Source: an uncultured Clostridia bacterium
GTDB lineage: Bacteria > Bacillota > Clostridia > Christensenellales > Aristaeellaceae
Assembly (NCBI GenBank): GCA_934643825.1
Contig: CAKUCW010000007.1
Location: 1-64,000, forward strand
Reading direction: 5' to 3'
Length of the DNA stretch: 64,000 nt
Positions 23,496 through 32,028 of this stretch are shown in pieces (the first letter of the stretch is position 1; every line of letters begins with the position of its first letter). The notes beneath the pieces are model-generated. The model did not search any database. It saw only the letters and a list, made by a program, of their open reading frames with translations, and was not told the DNA's origin. The position numbers and the translations under genes were made by a program.

Positions 23496-25931
23496 TTATA
23501 CGCTCGTCAGCGCAGTACAGTCCTCCGATACGAGAATATCATCGCCCTGTACACGAATCCGTATGCCTTCTCTGCCTTTTCCTTTCAGAACCAAGTCGCT
23601 GACAGGATCTTCCACCTTCTGCGCAATGACACGCCGCAAATTACGCGCACCGCTCATCTCGCTGACGCCCTCTTTCGCAAGGGCAAACGGAACCTGTTCA
23701 TCGTAGGACAGCCTGATTCCTCTTTCCATCAGCCTGCCACCGATTTTGTCGAGCATCAGTGCCGCAATTTTTGCGCCGTCCTCATCGGTAAGGCTGTTCA
23801 TGACGATCATTTCATCAATTCTGCCGAGAAACTCCGGTCTGAACGTCTGCTTCACCTGCTCCATGATCGTGCGGCGATGGTTAACCGCCGGCTTGTTATC
23901 CGTACTTGAACCGGCAAAGCCCAGACGCTTATCCATATCGAAAGAAACGCCGGAGTTCGAAGTCATAATGATGATGGTGTTTTTGAAATTCACCTTTCTG
24001 CCGACGCTGTCCGTCAACTGACCATCATCAAGCAGCTGCAGCAGCAGACTGAAAATCTTCGGATGCGCCTTCTCGATTTCGTCAAACAGCACCACACTGT
24101 ACGGGCGCTTGAGCACCGCATCCGTCAGCTGACCGCCATCGCCATAACCGACATAGCCGGGCGGCGAACCGATGAGTCGGGACGCTGTTGCTTCTTCGCT
24201 ATATTCAGACATATCAACGCGAATCAGCGCATTTTCGCTGCCGAAGAGTGCTTCACTGAGCGCCTTGCAAAGCTCCGTTTTGCCCACACCCGACGGGCCA
24301 AGCAACATAAACACGCCGAGCGGACGGGTCGGATCATTCAAGCCTGCACGCGCACGGCGAAGCGCCTTCGCAATCGAAGCAATCGCCTCGCTTTGACCCA
24401 CGACGCGCTTGGCAAGCACATTCTCCAAATTCAGAATGTCCTGCTGCTGATCCGAGCCCACATGTTCCACAGGAACACCCGTCCATTGGGAGACAACCTT
24501 GGCAATCTCATCGGCGTGAATCACCGTTGTCGGCAAACCGATTACCTGCTCGATCGCTTCCTCCTGTGCTTCATCGGTATTTTGTTCCGACTGAATCGCA
24601 GGTCGCGGAATGCGGCTCTGCTTCCATGTTTCAATGTTTGCCATGGAAGCCGCCTCATCAATCAGATCTATTGCCTTATCCGGCATAAAGCGATCCGTCA
24701 CATATCGAGAGGAAAGCTCCACTGCCGAAATCAGCGCGTCATCCGATATTTCAACATGATGATAGTTTTCATACCGTTCACGCAACCCGCTCAAAATCTC
24801 CAGTGTCTGCGCATGGTCAGGTTCCTGAACATCTACCCGCTGGAAACGCCGTGCCAAGGCGGCATCCTTTTCGATATACTTTCTGTATTCTTTGTAGGTC
24901 GTCGCGCCCATGACGCGCAATTCACCGCGTGCCAGCGCCGGCTTCAGAATGTTGGCGGCGTCCAGCGAACCTTCCGTGCTGCTGCCCGCGCCAATCAACG
25001 TATGCAATTCATCAATGAACAGCAGCACATTCCCATTTTCCTGCGCAGATGCGACAACGCCTTTCATCCGCTCTTCAAACTCACCGCGGTATTTCGTTCC
25101 CGCAATCAGCATAGCAAGGTCAAGCGCATAAACCTGCGTTTCCAGCAGCATGGGCGGAACATCTCCATCCGCAATCCGCTGAGCAAGCCCTTCCGCGATT
25201 GCCGATTTGCCTACGCCGGGTTCGCCGAGCAGCAACGGGTTGTTCTTCGCTTTTTTGCCGAGAATTTGAATCACGGAATCCAGCTCTTTTTTTCGCCCGA
25301 TCAGCGGCTCAAGCTCATGGCGTTGGGCTGCCTGTGTCAAATTACGCGCATAGGCTTCAAGCGGATCCTGATTTTCCTTCTGCTGTCCATCCGCCTTTTG
25401 TGATGCGCTTGCGTTTTGCCGAATCGACTGTGCCTCCTGCTGGGTAATCGGTTCAGACGAAGACGCAATGCGCTGAGCCTGAACCGGACGCTCGATTTCG
25501 CCTACCGCGTTTTGCAGCGCAGTCCGCATGGAATCAACGCTTCTGCCCAACTCGTTAAGCACTGACAGCGCCGTGCAGCCTTCTTCATACAGCAGCTCCT
25601 GCCAGATATGCGCAACGCCTGCCAGTGTTTTTTTATCCGGATTAGCATAAGCAATTGCACGCAGCAAGACACGCTGCGCATGCGGTGTCAGACCCGTTAT
25701 GCGCGAAAACCCCACATCGCCGCGTCCGCACTGCGCCAGAACCTCTTCTTCAATTTCACTGGGAACCAGATCTCCGAGAATGCAGCGCGTCAGCTCATCG
25801 CCTACGCGGCACAGTCCGCAGAGCAAATGCCCCGTTCCCATTTTTTCATATCCCATGGACGCAGCACTGATCTGCGCCTGAACCAGAGCTTTCATCGCTC
25901 CCTGGGTAAATACATTTGGAATACTGATCAA
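23496..25931 (-). CDS. clpC: ClpC-like AAA+ unfoldase with shortened middle domain
   Basis: 811 aa. Clp-N repeats about 1-145, AAA1 with GEPGVGKSAIAEG and FIDELHTLIGAG, AAA2 with GPSGVGKTELCKAL and FDEIEKAHPKIF. The ClpP-docking loop is present (DKRLGFAG), so it should feed proteins into ClpP. Between the end of AAA1 (DEAASMANIE) and VVSQWTGVPV there is a Pro/Glu-rich stretch shorter by roughly 20 residues than in Bacillus ClpC, and the usual M-domain coiled coil is not recognisable. The start is a TTG at 25931-25929, chosen for the AAGGAGG 9 nt upstream; no ATG fits. It follows ctsR by 27 bp with no mcsA or mcsB between. Confidence 0.93.
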   Translation of the reverse strand: MISIPNVFTQGAMKALVQAQISAASMGYEKMGTGHLLCGLCRVGDELTRCILGDLVPSEIEEEVLAQCGRGDVGFSRITGLTPHAQRVLLRAIAYANPDKKTLAGVAHIWQELLYEEGCTALSVLNELGRSVDSMRTALQNAVGEIERPVQAQRIASSSEPITQQEAQSIRQNASASQKADGQQKENQDPLEAYARNLTQAAQRHELEPLIGRKKELDSVIQILGKKAKNNPLLLGEPGVGKSAIAEGLAQRIADGDVPPMLLETQVYALDLAMLIAGTKYRGEFEERMKGVVASAQENGNVLLFIDELHTLIGAGSSTEGSLDAANILKPALARGELRVMGATTYKEYRKYIEKDAALARRFQRVDVQEPDHAQTLEILSGLRERYENYHHVEISDDALISAVELSSRYVTDRFMPDKAIDLIDEAASMANIETWKQSRIPRPAIQSEQNTDEAQEEAIEQVIGLPTTVIHADEIAKVVSQWTGVPVEHVGSDQQQDILNLENVLAKRVVGQSEAIASIAKALRRARAGLNDPTRPLGVFMLLGPSGVGKTELCKALSEALFGSENALIRVDMSEYSEEATASRLIGSPPGYVGYGDGGQLTDAVLKRPYSVVLFDEIEKAHPKIFSLLLQLLDDGQLTDSVGRKVNFKNTIIIMTSNSGVSFDMDKRLGFAGSSTDNKPAVNHRRTIMEQVKQTFRPEFLGRIDEMIVMNSLTDEDGAKIAALMLDKIGGRLMERGIRLSYDEQVPFALAKEGVSEMSGARNLRRVIAQKVEDPVSDLVLKGKGREGIRIRVQGDDILVSEDCTALTSV

Positions 25932-25958
25932 TCGGATTAACCTCCTTGCCCGGAAGAA

Positions 25959-26441
25959 TCACGATGCGTCCGGGCGGCGCTTAGCCAAAGCAAGAATCAT
26001 GCTGCGCAGTGTTCCGGCGCACAGCGCATCTTTCATGGAGAGCGGAAGCGGAACCGCCTGCGGAGAAAGCGCCGCTTTCATCAGCTTCGCCTCGTCCGAT
26101 GTGACCACTTTTTCCGACTCCAGATGATCGACAATCCGCATTGCATCCGCCGAGCTGATCGACATGCCGATTCTCTGATACATCGACTGAAGCAGCTCTT
26201 CCCGGCTGCTGGACGCCAACCGCATGATGCGGATATATCCGCCGCCGCCGCGCCGGGATTCGATCACATAGCCATGATCGGGAGTAAAACGCGTTGCCAG
26301 AACATAGTTTATTTGCGAAGGCGCACATTGAAAATGCTCAGCCAGCTCGTTTCGGCGCAATTCAATCTCCTGCTGTTGGCTCTGCTCGCTTTCCATAAGC
26401 GTCTTGATAAAATCTTCAATAGAATCGCTGAGTAATCTCAT
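25959..26441 (-). CDS. ctsR: Transcriptional repressor CtsR
   Basis: 160 aa, close to the 154 aa of Bacillus. It contains the winged-helix region (about 20-65) and the diagnostic glycine-rich wing RRGGGGYIRI (about 61-70), then the C-terminal helical dimer domain. It represses clp genes and releases DNA on heat stress when the glycine loop senses temperature. The start ATG at 26441 follows GAGGTG; a longer frame upstream is rejected because it would read through the operator and promoter. First gene of the ctsR-clpC operon and probably autoregulated through the box at 26458. Confidence 0.95.
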   Translation of the reverse strand: MRLLSDSIEDFIKTLMESEQSQQQEIELRRNELAEHFQCAPSQINYVLATRFTPDHGYVIESRRGGGGYIRIMRLASSSREELLQSMYQRIGMSISSADAMRIVDHLESEKVVTSDEAKLMKAALSPQAVPLPLSMKDALCAGTLRSMILALAKRRPDAS

Positions 26442-26457
26442 GCGTAACACCTCTATT

Positions 26458-26474
26458 TTTAACTTTCTTTGACT
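26458..26474 (-). promoter_or_regulatory. CtsR operator of ctsR-clpC
   Basis: Minus strand AGTCAAA-GAA-AGTTAAA, 13 of 14 heptad positions as in the RGTCAAA-NAN-RGTCAAA consensus. It lies from about +1 to +17 of the predicted transcript. Confidence 0.85.
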
Positions 26475-26481
26475 TTCATTT

Positions 26482-26510
26482 ATTATACTCATTTCCCCGT
26501 ATATTTGCAA
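26482..26510 (-). promoter_or_regulatory. Sigma-A promoter of ctsR-clpC
   Basis: Minus strand TTGCAA (26510-26505), 17 bp spacer, TATAAT (26487-26482), immediately upstream of the CtsR box. Confidence 0.85.
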
Positions 26511-26560
26511 CCCTTCATGCGCGTTTTTTTCATTTTATGCCATCCTGATTAAAAATCGCC

Positions 26561-26589
26561 TTGCCTTGCCGCGCCGTCTGTCGTATAAT
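26561..26589 (+). promoter_or_regulatory. Sigma-A promoter of the ABC-F gene
   Basis: TTGCCT (26561-26566), 17 bp spacer, TATAAT (26584-26589), divergent from the ctsR promoter. Confidence 0.78.
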
Positions 26590-26660
26590 AAATCAGTATG
26601 TAATTTTTGAACAATCACTTTTTTCGATCCTCTATCGTCAACAAACAGGAGCTTCTCAAT

Positions 26661-28577
26661 ATGATTATTCTATCCGTTCAAAACGTCGCGAAATCCTTTG
26701 GTATAAACGCCGTTTTGCGCGACGTATCTTTAACCGTTCAACAGGGTGACCGCATTGGTCTTGTCGGCGTAAACGGCTGCGGAAAATCAACCTTGATGCG
26801 CATCATCGCCGGACTGGATTCGCAGGACAGCGGCGAAATTGCGCTCGTTCGCGGAACGCGGATCGGCTATCTCGCTCAGCAGAACATGGTGACCAGCGGC
26901 GAAAGCATCTGGAATGAACTTCAAAAAGTCTACGAACCTGTTTTTGCCATGGAAAAGCGTCTGCGCGAGCTGGAAAACGAAATGACGCATGCGCATACGG
27001 ATGAACAGCGTTTTGCTCAGCTCTCCGCCGACTATGACCGCCTGATGCGCCGCTTTGAAGAATCCGACGGTTACGCTTGGAAGAGCATGGTTTCCGGCGT
27101 TCTCAACGGTCTGGGATTCAAGCCATCGCAGTATGATCAGCGCGTGGACTCGCTCAGCGGCGGTGAACAGACACGCCTTTGCCTTGCCCGTCTTCTTCTG
27201 CAAAAGCCGGATCTGCTTCTGCTGGACGAACCGACAAACCATCTGGACATGGAAACGCTGCAATGGCTCGAAAACTATCTGGCAGCTTATAAGGGCAGCG
27301 TGCTGGTTATCTCCCATGACCGCTATTTCCTTGATCACGTCTGCACGGGCATTGTTGAGATTCTGATGGGTTCCTCCGAACAGTACAGCGGAAACTATAC
27401 CCGATATACCGCCCAGCGTCAGGAACGTTTTGAATCGCGCATGCGTGCCTATGAGCTTCAGCAAAAGGAAATCGAGCGTCAGGAGGCGATCATCGCCCGC
27501 TATCGCATGTTCAACCGCGAAAAATCCATCAAAGCAGCCGAGAGTCGCGAAAAGGCACTCGACCGCATGGAAAAGCTGGAAAAGCCGGTTGACGAACGTG
27601 CCATCCGTTTTTCCTTTGAAGCGCGTCGCCGTACCGGAGAAGATGTTTTGCAGCTCAGTGAGCTGAGCAAATCATTCGGCGAAAAGCATCTTTTCCGCGA
27701 TTTGAGTCTCCATGTGCGTGCCGGTGACCGCATTGCGCTCATCGGACCGAACGGCGTCGGAAAATCCACGCTGATTAAGCTCATCGTCGGCGAGGAAAAA
27801 CCGGATACCGGCTTTATCCGTTATGGCGCGAATGTTGATATGGGTTATTATGATCAGCACCAAAGCACACTTCATCCCGACAAATCCGTTCTGGACGAAG
27901 TCTGGGATCGTTTCCCGCAGATGGAACAATCCAACGTCCGCGGCGCTCTGGGCATGTTCCTATTCACAGGCGACGAAGTCTTCAAGCCCATCAAAACGCT
28001 TTCCGGCGGCGAAAAAGGCCGTGTTGCGTTGACGGCACTCATGCTCCGCAAGGACAACCTTCTTCTGCTGGATGAACCGACAAACCATCTGGATATGGAT
28101 TCCCGAGAAGTGCTGGAGGACGCCCTGTCCGATTTCGGCGGAACCATCATAACGGTTTCCCATGACCGATACTTTATCAATCGGGTTGCCAACCGGATTA
28201 TTGAAATGCGTCCGGATGGCGTAACGGAATACATCGGCAATTATGATGATTATATCGAGCGCAAAAACCGCCCCATTCCCGTTGAAGCAGAAGGCGGCAA
28301 AACAAAAACAGAGCTTGAAAAGGAAAAACGGCGCGATAAAATGAATCGTCAAGCCCTGCGCCAACTCAAAACCCGTGCGCAGGAAGCTGAAAAAGCTGTC
28401 GGCGCAAAAGAAGCGGAGATTGCCGAGCTGGAAGCACAGATGGCTGATCCGGCACTTTACAGCGATCCGCAGCGTGCCGCAGATGTACAGCGTGCCTATC
28501 AAACCGCACAGCAGACCTTGCAGGCGCTGTACGAAGAATGGGAAGCAGCTGAAGCAGCCCTTCAGGAAGAAACCTAA
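26661..28577 (+). CDS. ABC-F family ATPase (ribosome-associated)
   Basis: 638 aa, two fused ABC domains and no membrane helix. Domain 1: Walker A GVNGCGKSTLM (about 35), signature LSGGEQTRLCLARLL, Walker B LLLLDEPTNHLDM. Domain 2: GPNGVGKSTLIK, LSGGEKGRVALTAL, LLLLDEPTNHLDM. The linker between them (about 240-310) is helical and charged, and the C-terminus (about 550-638) is a coiled coil as in Uup/YdiF-type proteins. ABC-F proteins act at the ribosomal E site in translation rescue, or in some cases antibiotic resistance; which applies here cannot be told. ATG at 26661 with ACAGGAG upstream. Confidence 0.92.
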   Translation: MIILSVQNVAKSFGINAVLRDVSLTVQQGDRIGLVGVNGCGKSTLMRIIAGLDSQDSGEIALVRGTRIGYLAQQNMVTSGESIWNELQKVYEPVFAMEKRLRELENEMTHAHTDEQRFAQLSADYDRLMRRFEESDGYAWKSMVSGVLNGLGFKPSQYDQRVDSLSGGEQTRLCLARLLLQKPDLLLLDEPTNHLDMETLQWLENYLAAYKGSVLVISHDRYFLDHVCTGIVEILMGSSEQYSGNYTRYTAQRQERFESRMRAYELQQKEIERQEAIIARYRMFNREKSIKAAESREKALDRMEKLEKPVDERAIRFSFEARRRTGEDVLQLSELSKSFGEKHLFRDLSLHVRAGDRIALIGPNGVGKSTLIKLIVGEEKPDTGFIRYGANVDMGYYDQHQSTLHPDKSVLDEVWDRFPQMEQSNVRGALGMFLFTGDEVFKPIKTLSGGEKGRVALTALMLRKDNLLLLDEPTNHLDMDSREVLEDALSDFGGTIITVSHDRYFINRVANRIIEMRPDGVTEYIGNYDDYIERKNRPIPVEAEGGKTKTELEKEKRRDKMNRQALRQLKTRAQEAEKAVGAKEAEIAELEAQMADPALYSDPQRAADVQRAYQTAQQTLQALYEEWEAAEAALQEET

Positions 28578-28738
28578 CTGACATCATAGCGGGCATTTTC
28601 GCCCCTTATGCGGCAGATTTCCACGAGTTACATCACGTCATTGGGTCGACTGCATCGCTGACAAAATGACGCAAACTTTTAATCACGCACGAAACCATAC
28701 AAACAGATTTGCATATAGCAAAGGAGTACGACAAGCCT

Positions 28739-29380
28739 ATGTTGTTTATTGGCATTTGCGGCGCAAGCGGCAGCGGAAAATCCACCTTGGCAAAAGAACT
28801 TGCAACCATGGTCAACAAAAGCATCCTCATCATCAATCAGGATGCCTACTATAAAGACCATCCGGACTTGAGCTTTGAAGAACGCTGCCTGCTGAACTAC
28901 GATGAGCCTTCCATTTTCGACCATGACCTGCTGCTTTCTGATGTGAACAGCCTGCTGGAAGGTCAGCGTGTTTCTAAGAAGCGTTATGATTATTCGCATC
29001 ACTGCCGCGCCGATCTGCCCGGCGAATATCTTGAACCGCATGATGTCATTATCGTGGAAGGTATTCACGCTTTCTATGATTCCCGCCTTCGTGCCATGAT
29101 GGATCTCAAGCTCTATATGCACGTTGAAGCGGATATCTGCCTGCTCAGACGCATTCAGCGAGACATCAATGAGCGCGGTCGCCAGATCGACAACATCTCC
29201 TCTCAGTATATGACGACCGTCAAGCCCATGTTTGACCAATACATCCGCAACTACGAGCAGTATGCTGACGTGATTGTTGCAGGCGGCGGAAAAGATGCGA
29301 AAATCACCGAAATCCTCGCCGGATATATCAACAACGACCTCCACCTGTATCGCGGGCTGAATCGCAAAAAGCAGGGCTAA
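28739..29380 (+). CDS. udk: Uridine kinase
   Basis: 213 aa. P-loop GASGSGKST near the N-terminus, the YYKD motif in NQDAYYKDHPD, the nucleoside-binding segment NYDEPSIFDHDLL, YDYSHHCR and IVEGIHAFYD are all typical of uridine/cytidine kinases, which salvage uridine and cytidine to UMP and CMP. The ATG at 28739 has AAGGAG 12 nt upstream; an in-frame TTG at 28709 has no ribosome site. The 160 bp gap after the ABC-F gene holds an imperfect hairpin (CGTCATT 28636-28642 with AATGACG 28665-28671) but no convincing promoter. Confidence 0.92.
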   Translation: MLFIGICGASGSGKSTLAKELATMVNKSILIINQDAYYKDHPDLSFEERCLLNYDEPSIFDHDLLLSDVNSLLEGQRVSKKRYDYSHHCRADLPGEYLEPHDVIIVEGIHAFYDSRLRAMMDLKLYMHVEADICLLRRIQRDINERGRQIDNISSQYMTTVKPMFDQYIRNYEQYADVIVAGGGKDAKITEILAGYINNDLHLYRGLNRKKQG

Positions 29381-29400
29381 AGCGGGCTGATTCTCCTTCA

Positions 29401-29479
29401 CCTCTGCCGCAGTTTTTGCAAGCCATAGAATCTTTGCACACGCGGTCGATTTCGCGCAATTTCCTATATGTCAAAAACT
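29401..29479 (+). repeat. Intergenic repeat, copy A
   Basis: About 79 bp between udk and the udk/galE terminator. Most positions align by eye with 37291-37367 (shared blocks GCCGCA..TTTTTG, AAGCC, GCACGCG or CACACGCG, CGATTT, CGCAATTT). An internal imperfect hairpin TTGC..GCG/CGCGCAA is possible. It directly precedes a terminator, as do the other copies. Confidence 0.5.
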
Positions 29480-29516
29480 CCCGACTTCCTTTTTACAGGA
29501 AATCGGGAGCTTTTCT
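29473..29516. terminator. Bidirectional terminator between udk and galE
   Basis: Stem CTCCCGACTTCCT (29478-29490) with AGGAAATCGGGAG (29497-29509, one mismatch). TTTTCTTT follows on the plus strand and TTTTTG on the minus strand, serving the convergent genes. Confidence 0.85.
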
Positions 29517-29536
29517 TTATATTCGCTTAAATGAAC

Positions 29537-30550
29537 TTAGTCGTCATAGCCATTGGGGTTCTGCGTCTGCCAGCGCCACGCATCGCGGCACATATCTTCA
29601 AGGTTCTTCGTCGCAGACCAACCCAGCAGCTCTTTCGCCTTCGTCGGGTCAGCCCAGCATTCAGCGATATCGCCCGGGCGGCGTGCTTCGATCTTATACG
29701 GCACCTTGACACCGTTGACCTTTTCAAACGCCTTGACAATATCCAGAACGCTGTATCCATGACCAGTACCCAGATTGATAATCTCGGTGCCGGTGTGCTT
29801 CATGGCAAAATCAGCAGCAGCAACGTGACCACGCGCCAAATCGACTACATGAATATAGTCACGAACACCGGTTCCGTCCGGCGTCGGATAATCATCGCCA
29901 AACACATGCAGATATGCCAGCTTGCCCGCCGCAACCTGTGAAACATACGGCAGCAGGTTGTTCGGGATACCATTGGGCATTTCGCCGATGCGTCCGCTCT
30001 CATGCGCACCGATCGGATTGAAATAGCGCAGCAGCACGACCGACCAATCCGGATTGGCATGTGCGACATCCTTGAGGATCTGCTCATTCATGTACTTCGT
30101 CCAGCCATACGGATTGGTGCAGCTGGTCGGCATGGTTTCATCCAGCGGCATATGATCCGGGATTCCGTACACCGTTGCAGACGAGCTGAAGATGAACCGC
30201 GTCACGCCGTGCTTTTTCATCGCTTCGCAAACGGTAAGCGTGCAATCCAAGTTGTTGCGATAGTATTCCAGCGGCTTGGAAACCGACTCGCCAACCGCCT
30301 TGTACGCGGCAAAATGGATGACCGCGTCCACTTCGTTTTCCGCAAAGATCTTGTCCATCGCGTCAGAATCGCACGCATCCGCGTTGTAGAACTTGACTTT
30401 CTTACCGGTCAGCTCTTCTACGCGCTCAACCACTTTTTCACTGCTGTTGTAAAGATTGTCCACCACGATGACATGATGTCCGGCATTCAGCAGTTCAACC
30501 GCAGTATGCGAACCGATAAATCCCGCGCCGCCAGTTAAAAGAATATTCAT
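29537..30550 (-). CDS. galE: UDP-glucose 4-epimerase
   Basis: 337 aa. NAD-binding TGGAGFIGSHT at residues about 6-16, FSSSATVYG (catalytic Ser/Thr region, about 122), and the YGWTK motif (Tyr and Lys of the SDR active site, about 148-152). It interconverts UDP-glucose and UDP-galactose for galactose use and surface glycan synthesis. Start ATG at 30550 with GGGAGGA upstream. It has its own promoter just inside the preceding gap and ends at a shared terminator, so it is probably monocistronic. Confidence 0.95.
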   Translation of the reverse strand: MNILLTGGAGFIGSHTAVELLNAGHHVIVVDNLYNSSEKVVERVEELTGKKVKFYNADACDSDAMDKIFAENEVDAVIHFAAYKAVGESVSKPLEYYRNNLDCTLTVCEAMKKHGVTRFIFSSSATVYGIPDHMPLDETMPTSCTNPYGWTKYMNEQILKDVAHANPDWSVVLLRYFNPIGAHESGRIGEMPNGIPNNLLPYVSQVAAGKLAYLHVFGDDYPTPDGTGVRDYIHVVDLARGHVAAADFAMKHTGTEIINLGTGHGYSVLDIVKAFEKVNGVKVPYKIEARRPGDIAECWADPTKAKELLGWSATKNLEDMCRDAWRWQTQNPNGYDD

Positions 30551-30595
30551 GGAACAAAAATCCTCCCTCTTCTTTAGCTCTCGGGTCCTGAATCT

Positions 30596-30624
30596 ATTAT
30601 ACCACTGTCCATCTGCTCTGACAA
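30596..30624 (-). promoter_or_regulatory. Sigma-A promoter of galE
   Basis: Minus strand TTGTCA (30624-30619), 17 bp spacer, TATAAT (30601-30596), 46 bp before the ATG. Confidence 0.82.
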
Positions 30625-30629
30625 TCGAT

Positions 30630-31253
30630 TTAATCCTCTTCAATCAAAACTGCGCGGCACGGAGCGCCGTTTTCGCCATTCAGACGAATCGGAAGCGCAC
30701 TGAGCGTGTAGTTTTCCCCTTCAACTCCCTCAAGACGCAGTCCTTCAAGAATCGGGATACCTGCTTTTAGCAGCGTTCTATGCACTTCGCCATCGCAAAG
30801 CTCCATGTTTTCAACCGTCGGCGCATCAATGCCGATCAGCTTGACAGGCAGCTGCGCCAGATACTGTGCCGCACGCATGCTCAGCACCGCCGGGTTGAAT
30901 TTGCCGTGGCGATTGTATTTGCCATTCGGATCCGTCCGAAGCAGAATGCGCTCGCCGGGCTTGATTTCAAACTCTTCCAGCGTCTTTTCGCTGATAATCG
31001 GATACGGAACCGTCAACACACGGCACTTGCCGATAAAGCTGTCCAGCGGAATGCTATCCAGCGGCGCACCGTCCGGCAGCATGTGCAGCGGTGCGTCTAC
31101 ATGCGTACCACAATGCGTGCCCATCGTGATTTCGCTGACTTCGCACATATCCCCCTGCTTAAAACTGCTGACCCGATGCTCCTGAAAGCTGGGATCGCCC
31201 GGATAAACGGGCATACCGGAGTAGATTTCCTGCGAGATGTCGATAATCTTCAT
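30630..31253 (-). CDS. Cyclase-family (kynurenine formamidase-like) hydrolase
   Basis: 207 aa. The metal motif HxGTHxDxPxH is exact in HCGTHVDAPLH (about 48-58), and the N-terminus IDISQEIYSGMPVYPGDP is the classic opening of this family. Members are zinc or manganese amidohydrolases such as arylformamidase, isatin hydrolase or polyketide cyclase homologues; the substrate here is unknown. The start lies 1 bp after the stop of the upstream carboxypeptidase gene, so it ends a tight five-gene operon (cysteine desulfurase, hflX, two carboxypeptidases, this gene). Confidence 0.85.
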   Translation of the reverse strand: MKIIDISQEIYSGMPVYPGDPSFQEHRVSSFKQGDMCEVSEITMGTHCGTHVDAPLHMLPDGAPLDSIPLDSFIGKCRVLTVPYPIISEKTLEEFEIKPGERILLRTDPNGKYNRHGKFNPAVLSMRAAQYLAQLPVKLIGIDAPTVENMELCDGEVHRTLLKAGIPILEGLRLEGVEGENYTLSALPIRLNGENGAPCRAVLIEED

Positions 31254-31254
31254 A

Positions 31255-32028
31255 TCACTTTTCCGCAGCCTGATGCTCGGCTACGGCCTCCTTCCATTCT
31301 GCTGTAAATTCTTCCAGACTAAGGTCGTTTTCGTGCATATATTGAGCCACCTGTACGCCTACATAGCGCAGGTGCCAGGGTTCAAACATGATCTGTGTGA
31401 TATCTTCTTTGTTCTTCTGATAACGAATCACAAACCCATAATTCCAGCAGTTCTCCGCAACCCATTTTCCTTCTTTGGTTTCCGCAAAGGCAGTCGTGAA
31501 TTTCTTTCCGATTCCAGCCTTGTTGATGATGTCAATGCCCAGTCCCGTCTGGTGATCCGAAGAGCCCGGATAAGCCACAACGCCGTCATCTTTGCCATTA
31601 TTCTTCTTTAAGCGATTGGAATACATGGTTTTCTGCGTGCGGTAACTGCGATATCCGGAATGCGCATACAGGATAATCCCATCTTCTTTAGCGGCAGCAA
31701 ACATATCCGAAAGCGCCTGCGCTGCCACCTCGCGCATCTGAATCGGATCAGAACTGATTTTCTTGCACGTCAGCTTGACCAGATCCGGCGGAATGTAGTC
31801 CTCGCTCAGGAGATTCTCTTTATTGGTTAAAACGATGTAATCGCTCGTCGTCAGAAGATCGTACGGGATCGGATACGCCCACTGCGCCGCTTCCGGCTCC
31901 ATCTCGACCATCTGCGCTTCCTGCGCATCGTCAAAATCAGACAAATCCAGCGTTTCTTCCGCATATGCAAGCGTGAACGACGTCATCAGCGCCGCAAAAA
32001 CAAGTGTTTTACGGATCAACTTGTTCAT
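31255..32028 (-). CDS. D-alanyl-D-alanine carboxypeptidase, M15B/VanY type (copy 2)
   Basis: 257 aa. N-terminal Sec signal (about 1-23, LVFAALMTSFTLAYA), an acidic spacer, and the M15B catalytic domain with HSGYRSYRTQ (about 140), zinc motif SSDHQTGLGIDI (about 173-184) and EPWHLRYVG (about 227). It should trim D-Ala from peptidoglycan peptides outside the membrane. The start ATG at 32028 has GGAGGAAA upstream and overlaps the preceding paralogue by 20 bp. Confidence 0.9.
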   Translation of the reverse strand: MNKLIRKTLVFAALMTSFTLAYAEETLDLSDFDDAQEAQMVEMEPEAAQWAYPIPYDLLTTSDYIVLTNKENLLSEDYIPPDLVKLTCKKISSDPIQMREVAAQALSDMFAAAKEDGIILYAHSGYRSYRTQKTMYSNRLKKNNGKDDGVVAYPGSSDHQTGLGIDIINKAGIGKKFTTAFAETKEGKWVAENCWNYGFVIRYQKNKEDITQIMFEPWHLRYVGVQVAQYMHENDLSLEEFTAEWKEAVAEHQAAEK

